42,723 nt of DNA, taken from Deltaproteobacteria bacterium. GTDB lineage: Bacteria > Myxococcota_A > Polyangia > Haliangiales > JADYYK01. The notes beneath the pieces are model-generated. The model searched no databases and was not told the DNA's origin. It saw only the letters and a list, made by a program, of their open reading frames with translations. Positions 8,000 through 20,100 of the stretch are shown here, one piece after another; the stretch's first letter is position 1, and each line of letters starts with the position of its first letter. The position numbers were made by a program, and so were the translations under genes. Location: NCBI GenBank assembly GCA_020853705.1, contig JADYYK010000127.1, positions 1 through 42,723 on the forward strand. The letters run 5' to 3'.

Positions 8000-9243
8000 T
8001 CAGGCGTCGGGCTCGGGGTCGTGGTCTGTGCCGGAGTCGGGGTCGGCGCCGGGCTCGGGTTCGCCCAGCACCGGCGGCTTGCGCAGCGGCGAGCCGGCGA
8101 GCAGGCGCTCGCGCTCGTCGCGCACGTGGGCGCGCTCGCGGGCCAGGTGGTCGGCGATGATGCGGTGAAAGCGCGGCTCGCGCAGCCAGTGCGCCGAGCT
8201 GGTCAGGGTGGGCTCGAAGCCGCGCGGGGTCTTGTGGCCGAGGCCGCCCGAGCCAGGCTCGAAGGTGGTGATGCCGGTGGCGATGGCGCGCTCGATGGTG
8301 TGGTAGTAGCAGACGTTGAAGTGCAGGAACGGCAGGGGCTCGAGCTCGCCCCAGTAGCGGCCGTAGATCCGGTTGCCCTTGCGGGCGTTGATGGCGCCCG
8401 CGATGGGGCGGCCGGCGCGGCGCGCGATGACGAAGTCGAGGCGGTCGCCGAAGTCGGCGAAGGCGCGCGCGAACAGCTCCCGGGTCAGGTACTGCTGGCC
8501 CCAGTGGAACTTGTCGACCTGCGACTTGTAGAGCGTGAAGGCCAGGTCGGCGAGGCCGGGGGCGGCGAGGTCGGCGCCGGTGACGGTCTCGATGCTGACG
8601 CCGTCCTTGGCGAGCTGCGCGCGCTCGCGCTTGATGGCGTTGCGGCGCTTGGACGACATCCGGGCCAGGAAGTCATCGAAGCTGGCGTAGCCGGGGTTTT
8701 GCCAGTGGTACTGCAGATCGTGGCGGCCCACGAAGCCGAGCGGGGCCAGGAGCTCGAGGTCGCCGGGGTCGCAGAACAGCGCGTGCACGGACGACATGCC
8801 GTACTTCTCCGCCACGGCGCGCGCGGCGCGGGCGAGGGCGACCACGGCGGGGCCGCGCGGCTCGCCGGGGGCGACCGCGAAGCGGGACCCGGTGGCGGGC
8901 GTGAAGGGCACCGTGATGACCAGCTTGGGGTAGTAGTCGACGCCGAGCCGGCCGGCGACCTCGGCCCAGTTCCAGTCGAACACGAACTCGCCCTGCGAGT
9001 GGCCCTTCACGTAGGCGGGGGCCAGCGCGATGAGCCGGTCGCCGCGCCACAGGGTCAGGTGCTGCGGCAGCCAGCCCTCCTCGGCGGTGGCGCAGCCGGT
9101 GCTCTCGAGGGCGTTCAGCCAGGCCCACTCCAGGAACGGCAGCGCGTCGCCCACCACCGCGTTCCAGGTCGCGGGCGGGAGGTCGGCGACGCCCGACAGG
9201 ACGCGCACGCTGAGCGAAGACGAGGAGGAGGACGAGGGCGCGG

Positions 9244-9247
<4 letters not shown>
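8000..9247 (-). CDS. GNAT-like acyltransferase of the COG3146 family
   Basis: The 415-residue protein matches the COG3146 family, annotated as GNAT-like and often loosely as peptidoglycan biosynthesis. Recognisable blocks are [21 protein letters not shown] (about 88-108), SRF after [28 protein letters not shown] near 188 and [10 protein letters not shown]. The second half holds a FemAB/GNAT-like region with [15 protein letters not shown] and [18 protein letters not shown]. The Ser-rich N-terminus (SSSSSSSL) and the Glu-Pro-Asp-rich C-terminus are low complexity. The substrate is unknown. The start overlaps the kinase stop as ATGA. Confidence 0.82.
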
Positions 9248-10986
<1,739 letters not shown>

Positions 10987-11026
10987 TCCTCGGCGAGATA
11001 TAGCACGGCGAGGCCCCGGCGGTGCT

Positions 11027-11911
11027 TCAGCCCACCGCGGCGGTGCGAGTGATCTCGCCCATGCGGCCGCTCTGGAAGTCGCGCGCGGCCTGGATGATCT
11101 CCTGCTCGCTGTTCATCACGAAGGGGCCATAGCGCGCCACCGGCTCGCGCAGCGGCACCCCGGCCAGCAGCAGGGCGCGCGCCGGGGTCTCGCCCCCGGG
11201 CACGCCGCGCAGCCGCACGGTGTCCCCTGCCCCCAGCAGCGCCAGCTGCCCGTCGCCGACCGGCTTGCCCTGGTCGCCGACGCGCAGCGCGCCGCCGAAG
11301 ACATAGACCAGGGCCTGGTGATCACCAGGGATGGCCACCGTCACGTCGGCGCCCGCGTCCAGGGTCCAGTCCTGGTACACGATGGGCGTCAGGGTGTCGA
11401 TGACGGCGCGGACGCCCAGCGCCTCACCCGCGATGACCTTGACGCGGGCGCCAGGGGCCTCGCCGATGGGGATGCCGGCGGCGGCGACCTCCTGGTAGCG
11501 CGGGCGCGTCATCTTCAGGCGCGCCGGCAGGTTGACCCAGATCTGGAAGCCGTGGACACGGCCCCCGTCGGCCTGGATCTTCCGCGACGGCATCTCGGAG
11601 TGCACGATCCCCGCGGCCGCGGTCATCCACTGCACGTCACCCGGGCGCAGGGTGCCGCGGTGACCGGCCGAGTCCTCGTGCTCGCACTCGCCATCGAGGA
11701 TGTCGGTCACGGTCTCGCAGCCGCGGTGCGGATGGTCGGGGGCGCCGACCGCCTCGCCGGGGCCGTAGTCGATCGGCCCCATCTCGTCGAGCAGCAGGAA
11801 GGGGTCGACCAGCGGCAGCCCCTGGGTCGGCACCGGGCGCCGCACGATGAAGCCGGCGCCCTCGTGCTGGCGATGCGCGGTGACGATGCGATCCGTCTCT
11901 CGGATACTCAT
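11027..11911 (-). CDS. Pirin family protein
   Basis: This 294-residue bicupin matches pirins closely. The metal ligands fit His60 and His62 in [16 protein letters not shown], and His104 and Glu106 in [13 protein letters not shown]; the GDVQWMTA motif precedes them. Bacterial pirins include quercetin 2,3-dioxygenases and redox or stress modulators, so the exact role is open. It lies 67 bases downstream of yceI on the same strand. The ATG is preceded by GAGAGG. A divergent LysR gene beyond yceI is the likely regulator, a common arrangement for pirin/YceI pairs. Confidence 0.93.
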   Translation of the reverse strand: MSIRETDRIVTAHRQHEGAGFIVRRPVPTQGLPLVDPFLLLDEMGPIDYGPGEAVGAPDHPHRGCETVTDILDGECEHEDSAGHRGTLRPGDVQWMTAAAGIVHSEMPSRKIQADGGRVHGFQIWVNLPARLKMTRPRYQEVAAAGIPIGEAPGARVKVIAGEALGVRAVIDTLTPIVYQDWTLDAGADVTVAIPGDHQALVYVFGGALRVGDQGKPVGDGQLALLGAGDTVRLRGVPGGETPARALLLAGVPLREPVARYGPFVMNSEQEIIQAARDFQSGRMGEITRTAAVG

Positions 11912-11978
11912 GTGGGCCTCTCTCTTGCTCGTGTGGCGTACGGTTGTGGTGGTCGTGCTGCCTTCCGAGTGATGCCGA

Positions 11979-12527
11979 CTAGGCCACCTTGGATTCTGCC
12001 TTGGCGACGGCCTGCAGCTCGATCTCGATGTCGATCTTCTCGCCGACCAGCACGCCGCCGGCCTCGAGGACCTGGTTCCACTTGAGGCCGAAGTCCTTGC
12101 GGTCGATGCGGGCGCTGGCGCTGAAGCCGAGGCGCTGGTTGCCCCAGGGGTCCTTGCCGGTGCCGCCGAACTCGACGTCGAGCACGACCTCGCGGGTGAT
12201 GTCGCGGATGGTCAGGTCGCCGGTGACCTTGTACTCGGTGTCGCCCTTGCGCGTGACCTGCTTCGACTTGAAGGTCAGCTGCGGGTACCTGGCGACGTCG
12301 AAGAAGTCGGGCGACCGCAGGTGGTTGTCGCGGTCCGGGGTGCCGGTGTCGATGCTGGCGGCGTCGATCTGGATGTCGACCGACGACTTCGCGAGATCGG
12401 CCGGGTCGAGGTCCAGGCTGCCGCCGAACTTGCCGAAGCGACCGCGCACCTTGGCGAAGACCATGTGCCGGACCGAGAAGTTCACGCCGCTGTGGGTGCC
12501 ATCGATGTTCCAGTTGTTTGCGCTCAT
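11979..12527 (-). CDS. YceI family lipocalin-like protein
   Basis: The 182-residue protein has the YceI pattern throughout: an opening WNIDGTHSGVNFSVRHMVFAKVRG, DRDNHLRSPDFFDVARYPQLTF in the middle and a late FGLKWNQVLEAGGVLVGEKIDI. YceI proteins form a lipocalin-like barrel that binds isoprenoids and other lipophilic compounds. There is no signal peptide, so this copy should be cytoplasmic, unlike the secreted E. coli protein. GGAGGA precedes the ATG by eight bases. It is transcribed away from the LysR gene and probably with pirin. Confidence 0.93.
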   Translation of the reverse strand: MSANNWNIDGTHSGVNFSVRHMVFAKVRGRFGKFGGSLDLDPADLAKSSVDIQIDAASIDTGTPDRDNHLRSPDFFDVARYPQLTFKSKQVTRKGDTEYKVTGDLTIRDITREVVLDVEFGGTGKDPWGNQRLGFSASARIDRKDFGLKWNQVLEAGGVLVGEKIDIEIELQAVAKAESKVA

Positions 12528-12593
12528 TGTCTGATTCCTCCGTGGTTGAGAGCCAATCTAGCTCGTTCCACCAGGATGATTAGACCGGTCATC

Positions 12594-12611
12594 GTGGAAT
12601 CACTGTTCCAC
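12594..12611. promoter_or_regulatory. Palindromic candidate operator between yceI and the LysR gene
   Basis: GTGGAA-TCACTG-TTCCAC is a perfect six-base inverted repeat with a six-base spacer, the size of a LysR-type binding site. A further half site, TTCCAC, lies at 12566-12571. The palindrome ends seven bases before a TACAAT box at 12618-12623, so a bound regulator would cover the LysR promoter. Confidence 0.5.
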
Positions 12612-12617
12612 TGGCAG

Positions 12618-12623
12618 TACAAT
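12618..12623 (+). promoter_or_regulatory. -10-like TACAAT for the LysR gene
   Basis: TACAAT lies ten bases before the ATG at 12634. No convincing -35 is visible at the usual spacing, because that position falls inside the palindrome. The leader would be only a few bases long. Confidence 0.4.
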
Positions 12624-12633
12624 CACGGCGACC

Positions 12634-13533
12634 ATGGATCTCAACGAAATCCTCGTATTTTCCCGCGTGGTACAGGCCGGCAGCTTCACCGCGGCGGCGC
12701 GCGAGCTGGGCATGCCCAAGTCGACCGTGAGCCGCAAGGTCAGCGCCCTGGAGGAGCGCCTGGGCGCGCGCCTGCTGCAACGCACCACGCGCAAGCTCAG
12801 CGTCACCGACGCCGGGCGGGCCTTCGCCGAGCAGGCCGCGCGCGCGCTGGCCGAGCTGGAGGAGGCCGAGCATGGGGTGCAGGAGCTGCAGGCGCGCCCG
12901 CGTGGCCTTCTGCGCGTGACCGCGCCGCTGAACTTCGCCTTCATGGCACCGATCATCGATGACTTCCTGGCTCGCTACCCCGACATCCAGCTGGCGCTGA
13001 CGTGCAGCGATCGCGTGGTCAACCTGGTCGAGGAGAACTTCGACGTCGCCATCCGCGCCGGCGCGCTGAGCGACTCCTCGCTGGTGGTGCGCACGCTGGC
13101 GCGCATGAAGAGCTACCTGTGCGCCAGCCCGGGCTATCTCGACGAGCACGGGCGCCCGAAGCGGCCCGCCGACCTGGCCGCGCACGCGTGCCTGTTGTTC
13201 GGCACCGGGCGCACCCGGGCCTGGCACCTGGTCAAGGGACGGCGCACGCTGGACGCGCCCACCACCGCGCACTACGTGGTCAACGACTACGACATGCTGC
13301 ACTCCAGCACGCTGGCCGGGGTCGGCGTCGCGATGCTGCCGGTGCACCTGTGCATCGCCGACCTGCGCGCGCACCGGCTGGAGCGGGTGCTGCCCGAGTG
13401 GTGCTCCGAGGAGGTGCCCATCAGCGCGGTGTACCCGAGCACGCGGCACCTGCTCCCCAAGATGCGCGCCTTCCTCGATCACCTGCAGGCGCGCATGAAC
13501 CCGCCGCCGTGGGAGCTGGGACCACGGCCGTAG
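12634..13533 (+). CDS. LysR family transcriptional regulator
   Basis: The 299-residue protein has an N-terminal winged helix-turn-helix (1-62) with FSRVVQAGSFTAAARELGMP and STVSRKVSALEERLGARLLQ, then a periplasmic-binding-protein-like effector domain from about residue 90 (GLLRVTAPLNFAF, DVAIRAG). The pattern is that of the CrgA/DsdA-like LysR branch that often controls oxidoreductase or pirin genes. It is divergent from yceI and pirin, with a palindromic site between, which suggests that it regulates them and itself. The effector is unknown. Confidence 0.94.
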   Translation: MDLNEILVFSRVVQAGSFTAAARELGMPKSTVSRKVSALEERLGARLLQRTTRKLSVTDAGRAFAEQAARALAELEEAEHGVQELQARPRGLLRVTAPLNFAFMAPIIDDFLARYPDIQLALTCSDRVVNLVEENFDVAIRAGALSDSSLVVRTLARMKSYLCASPGYLDEHGRPKRPADLAAHACLLFGTGRTRAWHLVKGRRTLDAPTTAHYVVNDYDMLHSSTLAGVGVAMLPVHLCIADLRAHRLERVLPEWCSEEVPISAVYPSTRHLLPKMRAFLDHLQARMNPPPWELGPRP

Positions 13534-13561
13534 CAGGCGGTCGGGCACGCCGCGCGAGGCC

Positions 13562-13575
13562 GGCCGGGCCCGGCC
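13562..13575. terminator. GC palindrome between convergent genes
   Basis: GGCCGGGCCCGGCC is a perfect 14-base palindrome lying between the LysR stop and the cysK stop, with further GC-rich inverted sequence around it. There is no T tract. A role as a bidirectional terminator is only inferred from position. Confidence 0.3.
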
Positions 13576-13597
13576 AGGCCGCCCGCCGAGGTCCTCG

Positions 13598-14587
13598 CTA
13601 GGTCGCCAGCCCCTGGGCGTCGAACAGGCCCTCGAACAGCGCGGTGCTGAGGTAGCGCTCGCCGCTGTCGGGCAGCACCACCACGATGGTCTTGCCGGCG
13701 TGCTCGGGACGCTGGGCCACGCGCACCGCCACCGCGGCGGCGGCGCCGCACGAGATCCCCGACAAGATCCCCTCCTCGCGTGCCAGCCGGCGCGCGAAGG
13801 CGATGGCCTCGTCGTTGGTGACCTGCTCGATGGCGTCGACCAGCGCCAGGTCGAGCACGCCGGGCACGAAGCCGGCGCCGATACCCTGGATCTTGTGCGG
13901 CGCGGGCGCCAGTGGCTGGCCGGCCCGCGTCTGCGTCAGCACCGGGCTGGCGCTGGGCTCGACCGCGATGGTGTGGATGGCCTTGCCGCGGGTGTGCTTC
14001 AGGTAGCGCGAGACGCCGGTGATGGTGCCGCCGGTGCCCACGCCGGAGATCAGGATGTCGATGGCGCCCGCGGTGTCGTCCCAGATCTCGGGGCCGGTGG
14101 TGGCCTCGTGGATGGCCGGATTGGCGGGGTTTTCGAACTGCCGCATCAGCACGTAGCGCTGCGGGTCGGACGCCGCCAGCTCGGCGGCGCGCGCGATGGC
14201 GCCGTTCATGCCCTTGGGCCCCTCGGTCAGCACCAGCCTGGCGCCATACGCGGTGAGCAGCTTGCGGCGCTCGATGCTCATGGTCTCGGGCATCGTCAGC
14301 GTGATCGGATAGCCGCGCGCCGCGGCCACGAAGGCCAGCGCGATCCCGGTGTTGCCGCTGGTGGCCTCGAGGATCTCCTTGCCGGGGCCGAGCAGGCCGC
14401 GCTTCTCGGCGTCCCACACCAGGGCGGCGCCGATGCGACACTTGACCGAGTAGGCCGGGTTGCGGCCCTCGATCTTGGCCAGCACGGTGGCGGGCGCGCC
14501 ATCGGTGATGCGGTTGAGGCGCACCATGGGGGTGCGACCGATGGCGGCGGCGTTGTCGTCGAACCAGCGCGGAGTGGCGGTGGGCAT
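13598..14587 (-). CDS. cysK: Cysteine synthase A (O-acetylserine sulfhydrylase)
   Basis: The 329-residue PLP enzyme makes cysteine from O-acetylserine and sulfide. It follows CysK throughout: Lys49 in [19 protein letters not shown] forms the Schiff base, TSGNTG binds substrate, GTGGTITG binds the PLP phosphate, and GISCGAA lies near the end. The SVKCRIG form and the overall sequence resemble the enterobacterial CysK type rather than CysM. The start chosen is the ATG at 14587, preceded by GTGGAG, because an extension to 14665 adds no conserved residues and would collide with the next gene. Confidence 0.94.
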   Translation of the reverse strand: MPTATPRWFDDNAAAIGRTPMVRLNRITDGAPATVLAKIEGRNPAYSVKCRIGAALVWDAEKRGLLGPGKEILEATSGNTGIALAFVAAARGYPITLTMPETMSIERRKLLTAYGARLVLTEGPKGMNGAIARAAELAASDPQRYVLMRQFENPANPAIHEATTGPEIWDDTAGAIDILISGVGTGGTITGVSRYLKHTRGKAIHTIAVEPSASPVLTQTRAGQPLAPAPHKIQGIGAGFVPGVLDLALVDAIEQVTNDEAIAFARRLAREEGILSGISCGAAAAVAVRVAQRPEHAGKTIVVVLPDSGERYLSTALFEGLFDAQGLAT

Positions 14588-14661
14588 GGCTCCACGCTGC
14601 ACTGCCCGGCGGCGCTCGGCAATGGTCTTCCGCGTGGCTGGCCAGACGCCGGGCGCGGGGT

Positions 14662-16341
14662 TCACTTGCGGCGTGTGATGCGGGGCGGCGGTGGGGTCAC
14701 CGGGGAGTGCGCGCCGAGGTAGCTGGCGAAGGCCTCGGCGTCACCGACGCCGACCTCGGCGTGACGGCCGGCCATGAAGGCGGAGTAGCCATCCCCGAAG
14801 CGCAGCAGGTAGTCGTTGACCGTGACCCGGTAGACCCGGCTGAGGACCAGGGGCACGCCGCCGATGAGGACGCTCTCGAGCTCGATGCGCGCGCCGACGG
14901 GCAGCGCGCCGTCCCAGGTGTACTCCAGCCCGGCGACCGAGAAGCCCTGCTGCTCGAGCGTCGCGACCAGCTCGTCTCCGCTGAGATCGAGGGTGACGAG
15001 GGAGTCGCCGGAGGGCAGCACGTCCATGGTCTCGAGCAGGGTGATCTGGCCGTCCTCGGTCTCGGAGCCGTCGCGCAGGTAGCTCAGCTCGCTGCGCAGG
15101 CTGGCCTGGTGGATGAGGGCGACCTCGGCGCGGGCGCCGCGCGTGGCCTCCAGCATGCCGTCGGCGACCACGCTGCCGAGGCTGCTGTCGCCGCCGGGGA
15201 GGGGCTCGCGCGTGAGTGAGGCGGTGATGCGCCCCACCACGCCGCGCAGGATCGGGGTGGCCAGGTCGCGGTAGCGCGCCAGCAGCGCGTCGACGGCGGC
15301 GTCCGGCGCCACGTCGCGAGTCACCAGCCGGTTGGCGACGGTCACCTGGACCACGTCACCGGAGGCGCGATCCACGGTGAGGCCGAGGTCGCTGAAGAGC
15401 TGGCCGCGCGAGCCAGCCGAGGTCGCCACCAGGGCACCCATGCGACAGCTGTAGGCCTCGTGGCTGTGGCCGCCGAGGACGACGTCGACCGCGGGATCCG
15501 GCCCGGTGACGAAGGTCGCCAGCTCGGTCGAGGGCGCCGGGCACCCGTCGGGGCCACCGCCACCCGAGCCACCCATGTGCGCGAGCACGACGAAGGCCTC
15601 GATGCCCTGCGCCCTGAGCTCGGTGACGGTGGCGTTGATGGCGGTGACATCGTCGCGGAACTCGAGGCCGCCGAGGTCGGCGGCGCCGACGATGGTCGGG
15701 GTCCCGGGTGGCGCGGTGGCCAGGAAGGCGACGCGGACGCCGTCGAAGCTGCGCACCTGGTAGGGCGCAAACAGGGTCTGCCCGCGCGCGGGGTCCCACA
15801 CGTTGGTCGACACCACGCTGAAGGGCGCGCCCTGGTACGCGGCGCCATCCTGACAGCCGTCGGGGTGACAGCCGCCGGAGACCATGCGCCGGAGCTCGCT
15901 GAGGCCGCGGTCGAACTCGTGGTTGCCCAGCCCGGCGAGGTCGAGCCCGACCAGCGCCATGGCCTCGACGGTCGGCTCGTCGTGGAACATCCGGCTCAGC
16001 GAGGCCGAGGCGCCGAACAGATCGCCGACCGAGACGACGATGGTGTTGGGGTTCGCCTGCCGCGCCGCGGCGATGTGTGTGGCCAGATAGCTGACGCCAC
16101 CCGTGGGCGGGCCATACAGGGTGGCATGGCTGCCGGAGGGCGGGTCGAGCGCGCCGTGGAGGTCGTTGAAGGCCAGGATGCGCACGCTGACCCGCGGCGC
16201 GGCGGCGTCGGGCTGGCCGGCGTCGACCTGGGGCTGGCTTTCGCCGCCGCCACCACACCCGAGCAGCGCCAAGGCCAAGGCGGCGAGCCCGGCCAGCCTG
16301 CCGCCCCAGGCTCCGCGTGCCGATGACCGCATCCTGCCCAT
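14662..16341 (-). CDS. Lipoprotein bifunctional metallophosphatase/5'-nucleotidase
   Basis: The 559-residue protein has a lipoprotein signal ([11 protein letters not shown], Cys29) and an Asp-Ala-rich linker. The N-terminal calcineurin-like phosphoesterase domain shows FNDLHG (58-63), [13 protein letters not shown] (139-146) and LGGHSHE. A C-terminal 5'-nucleotidase domain follows, with [19 protein letters not shown] and the substrate stretch [15 protein letters not shown] near the end. It should dephosphorylate nucleotides outside the cytoplasm for salvage. The start is either the ATG at 16341 or the one at 16332; neither has a clear ribosome site. Bases 16342-16484 hold nothing recognisable. 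Confidence 0.9.
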   Translation of the reverse strand: MGRMRSSARGAWGGRLAGLAALALALLGCGGGGESQPQVDAGQPDAAAPRVSVRILAFNDLHGALDPPSGSHATLYGPPTGGVSYLATHIAAARQANPNTIVVSVGDLFGASASLSRMFHDEPTVEAMALVGLDLAGLGNHEFDRGLSELRRMVSGGCHPDGCQDGAAYQGAPFSVVSTNVWDPARGQTLFAPYQVRSFDGVRVAFLATAPPGTPTIVGAADLGGLEFRDDVTAINATVTELRAQGIEAFVVLAHMGGSGGGGPDGCPAPSTELATFVTGPDPAVDVVLGGHSHEAYSCRMGALVATSAGSRGQLFSDLGLTVDRASGDVVQVTVANRLVTRDVAPDAAVDALLARYRDLATPILRGVVGRITASLTREPLPGGDSSLGSVVADGMLEATRGARAEVALIHQASLRSELSYLRDGSETEDGQITLLETMDVLPSGDSLVTLDLSGDELVATLEQQGFSVAGLEYTWDGALPVGARIELESVLIGGVPLVLSRVYRVTVNDYLLRFGDGYSAFMAGRHAEVGVGDAEAFASYLGAHSPVTPPPPRITRRK

Positions 16342-16484
16342 GGAGCAGGGTCGTGCATGCGACGTGCCCGATCCCTGCGGCGGACTGGCCCGAAACCACA
16401 GGGTGGCCTGGCGACCACTGTGCAGCGCTTGCGTCGCCGGGGCGGCGCGCCACGCAGGCGCTTCCGGCCGTCCAGCCCGGCCAG

Positions 16485-17093
16485 CTATTGCGGATCGGGC
16501 TCGTCGCCCCAGACGATCTTGGACACGCAGCGCTCGGCGCCCAGGGCGCGACACGACATGGTCAGGCCGCGCACGTTCTTCTCGCCCGACAGCTCGACGG
16601 CGCCCATCGAGAAGCCGAGCACGGCGTTGCAGTGCGCCACGTGCGGGCGCGGCCAGCCGCGCAGCTCGCCGAAGGCGCGCTTCTGGCCCAGCTCGCGGTG
16701 AACCTCGATGGTGCCGACGTTGAAGTGCTCCGACCACAGCTTGCTGGCGCGACCCAGCACCCAGTCGACCGAGCCCATGCGGATGAACATCTGGTACAGC
16801 GCGGGCACGTTCTTGTGGCTGCCCCAGCGCCCGATCTCGATCAGCAGCGCGCAGTCGCCCTTGCCGAAGTGGCGATCGATGGCCAGCGACAGCTCCAGGA
16901 ACAGCGGGTAGCTGTACCAGGCGCCGCGATCCAGCGGCGCGTGGATGAGGTTGCGTCCGGCTGCGGGCAGCTCGGGCAGCAGCGCCTGCAGGCCTGCCTC
17001 ACCGTGATGCGTCCGCACCCACTCCAGGCGGGTCCAGAGCGCGCTGCCGCGCACCTTCGCCGCCGCTATCGCCGCCACCTGCACCGGGTCCAC
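16485..17093 (-). CDS. DUF2378/TIGR02265-like protein
   Basis: The 202-residue soluble protein opens with VRGSALWTRLEWVRTHHGEAG, then LPAAGRNLIHAPLDRGAWYSY and DCALLIEIGRWGSHKNVPALY. This resembles the myxobacterial paralogous family TIGR02265/DUF2378, and more distantly 4-vinyl-reductase/heme-NO-like domains. The function of the family is unknown to me, and the assignment is by eye. The start is a GTG at 17093, supported by a TAACAT box seven bases upstream. Confidence 0.65.
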   Translation of the reverse strand: MDPVQVAAIAAAKVRGSALWTRLEWVRTHHGEAGLQALLPELPAAGRNLIHAPLDRGAWYSYPLFLELSLAIDRHFGKGDCALLIEIGRWGSHKNVPALYQMFIRMGSVDWVLGRASKLWSEHFNVGTIEVHRELGQKRAFGELRGWPRPHVAHCNAVLGFSMGAVELSGEKNVRGLTMSCRALGAERCVSKIVWGDEPDPQ

Positions 17094-17100
17094 GCCCCGT

Positions 17101-17106
17101 ATGTTA
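17101..17106 (-). promoter_or_regulatory. TANNNT box for the DUF2378-like gene
   Basis: On the - strand TAACAT is followed by seven bases and then the GTG start at 17093. This is the same leaderless geometry seen at several other genes here. Confidence 0.4.
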
Positions 17107-17134
17107 TCCGGAAATCAGGAAAGTTGAGCGAGCG

Positions 17135-20100
17135 CTACGGATCTTCCCAGCCCGGGCTGCCCACGCAGATCAGGGCGTCGAAGGTGTAGCTGAGGCCGTA
17201 GCCGCCACACTGGAACGACGAGGCGTTGGTGCCGTCGACCCAGACATAGGCGTTGTAGGAGTCGGAGCCGCCGAAAGGATCGCAGCCGCCGTCGAACGAG
17301 TACGCCAGCGTGTTGCTGCTGCCGGCGGGCACGTTGACGCAGCGGTTGGAGGCGGGCAGCCCGCAGCTGTTGTTGAGGCAGAAGCGGTAGATCCCGGCGC
17401 CCGCGGGCGTCGACAGCGTGACATAGAGGCGATAGTCCTCGTCGACCGAGACGCCCAGGAACGGGTTACAGCCGCGGCAGCTGTTGTCGGTCTCGCGCAT
17501 GGGGATGCGGAAGACGTCGACGTCACCCGAGGGGTAGATGTTGACGAAGCCGGCGTTCAGCGTGATGTCGCTGCCGACCTCGGGCAGCGACCAGATGGCG
17601 CTGCAGCTGTTGTTGGGCTCCTTGGGGTCGGCCAGCGCGGGGTCGTCGTCGATGCCGCCGGCGCAGTCGTTGTTGACGCCGTCGCAGACCTCGGGGCTGG
17701 CGGCGCCGCTGTTGGGCACACACTGCAGGGGCGCGCCACCCGAGCAGATGTTGGGCATGACCTGGCACACGCCGATGCCGCAGGTCTGGGTGCCCGGGTT
17801 GACGTTGTTGCAGGCGCCCTGGGTGGTGCCCACGCAGGTGCCGGCGCGCGGATCCTGGCAGGTCGCGTTGCAGGTGATCTGCGTGGTGCCCGCGGTCGAC
17901 GACAGCGCGCACTCCTCGGCGGTGGTGCGGCAGCGCGAGCCGGTGCCGGCGCAGCGCGCGGCCGAGGCGCTGACGTTGGCGCGACGGCGGCAGGAGTCGA
18001 CGCTCCAGCCCAGGTAGTAGCCGCTGCAGTCGACCGCGCCGCACTCGGCGTCGGGATCCTGGTTGGCCGGCACGTCGGTGCAGGTGCCGACCGAACCGGT
18101 CACGTCACAGCGCCGGCAGGTGCCGCCGCAGCTCGAGGTGCAACACACGCCGTCGACACAGGTCAGGCCGCTGCCGCACTCGTTCTGCACCGTGCAGAAG
18201 CCGCCGGGGCCCTGGTCGGCGACGCACCGGTTGAGGGTGGCGCTGCCAGCGACCAGATCGCAGTGCGCCGAGACGTCACACATCGAGTCGCTGGTGCACA
18301 TGCTGTTACACAGCGGCTGCATGGCCTGGTTCATCGCGGCGCTGCAGAAGAAGGCCGGGTACGGGCCGCAGTCGCTCGACAGCAGGCCCGCGCAGGCGGA
18401 GTCGTCCTGCACCGTGGTGGTGGTGCACTGGAACGCCGCCGAGCAGGTGCCGTCGACGCGGGTGCCCTGGCAGGTCGCCTGGGTCATGCACTGGGCCGCG
18501 GTGGAGTAGCTGGTGCAGTTGGCCGCGGTGGCGCAGCAGTCGCCGCTGGCGCAGCAGAAGCCGTTCTGGCAGTGGCCGACCTGGCAGTCACCGTCGACGC
18601 GGCAGGCGCCGCCGTTGGGCTCGTCGGGCACGCAGGAGCCGGCCGGGTTGCAGTAGGCGTTGGCGTCGCACTGCGAGCTGCCGGTGCAGCTGTCGGGGCA
18701 CACCGGGCTGGTCTGGGTGCCGCCCCCGGCGCAGTTGATGGGCAGCCAGGCGCCGCACTCGCTGGCGCGGATGCTCATGTCGCAGGCCGAGTCGTCGGGC
18801 ACCGCGACCGAGGTGGTGCAGCGCGAGGCGACGCACTGCGCGATGTCGCGGGTGCCCTGGCAGGCCGACGGGACATCGCAGCTGGGCGCTCGGCGGTATG
18901 AAGCCGGGCAGTCGTTCTCGTTGGCGCAGCAGTCGCCGCCGGTGCAGCAGAAGCCGTTGCCGCAGTAGTTCGACTTGCAGCGCAGCGCCTCGGTGCCGCA
19001 GGCCTGGCCGTCGTCGAGGTCCTCGCGGCAGGTGCGCGTGATGGGATCGCAGAAGCCGTTGTCGTCGCAGTCGGCGTGCGAGTTGCACATCGACGGGCAC
19101 GACGGGGCGGTCTGGGCCATGGCACCACTGCAGTAGATCGATTTGTAGAAGCCGCACGTGAGCGCTTCGGTGGTGGCGTTGCAGGCCGAGTCGTCGGCGA
19201 CGCCGTTGACGGTGCCGCACTCGTTGTTGGCGCACAGCGCGGCGCCGCGGGTGCCCTGGCAGGTCCCGGGGCCTTCACAGATCGGGTTGAAGCTGCCGAA
19301 GGTGGGGCAGTTGCTGGCGACCTGGCAGCAGTCGCCGTTGCCGCAGCAGAAGCCGTTCTGACAGTGCGCCGAGATGCAGTCGGAGTTCTCGTTGCAGGCC
19401 ATCCCGTTGGCGAGGTCCATGATGCAGACCGAGGCGTCACAGTGCGCCGGCGGGACACACTTGGTGTCGGCCTCGACGTCGCACGAGGTCGCGCACAGGT
19501 CGCCGACCTCGCCGCCGCCGTCGCAGGTGTAGACGCCGCAGTCGCGCGCGTTCTGGGGCACGCACGAGCCGGTGGTGCACGGCTCGGTCAGGCGCTCGAA
19601 GTAGCCGAAGGCGCCCAGGCTGCACTCGCCGCGCTTGCACGACATCTGGCCGACGTCGACCCCGCCCATGCAGTCGTTGTCGACGCCGTCGCAGATCTCG
19701 GCGGCGCCGTCGTAGATCCGCATGTCGGTGTCGTCGCAGTCGGTGCCGGCGCAGCCGCCGCCGCGGCCGTGCAGGTCGCGGTCACCGTCGATGCAGCAGA
19801 TGCCGTTGATGGGCAGGCACTGCCACACGTTGGTGACGTCGCCGACGGCGGCCAGCATCTGGCAGGTGAAGCCGTTCGGGCACAGCGTGGGATCGTCCTT
19901 GCAGTCGATGGAGCAGAAGCGGCCCGCGGTGAGCGGGATGCACAGGTCGGAGCTGTCACCGCAGTCGCGGTTGATCGAGCACGGATTGCAGAAGGTCTGC
20001 TCGGCGGGGACGCAGAGGTCGAGCTCGATGGTGGGCGTGTAGGGGACCGTCTTGCACTCGAAGTCGTCGGGGCAGGTGCGCGTGCACGGCTGGGTGCAGC

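Noticed and set aside
14588..14665. N-terminal extension of cysK
   Set aside because: The ATG at 14587 has a ribosome site and matches the usual CysK start, whereas the extension adds no conserved residues.
16342..16737. N-terminal extension of the 5'-nucleotidase gene
   Set aside because: The extension is Arg-rich and unconserved, overlaps the DUF2378-like gene, and would bury the lipoprotein signal peptide.
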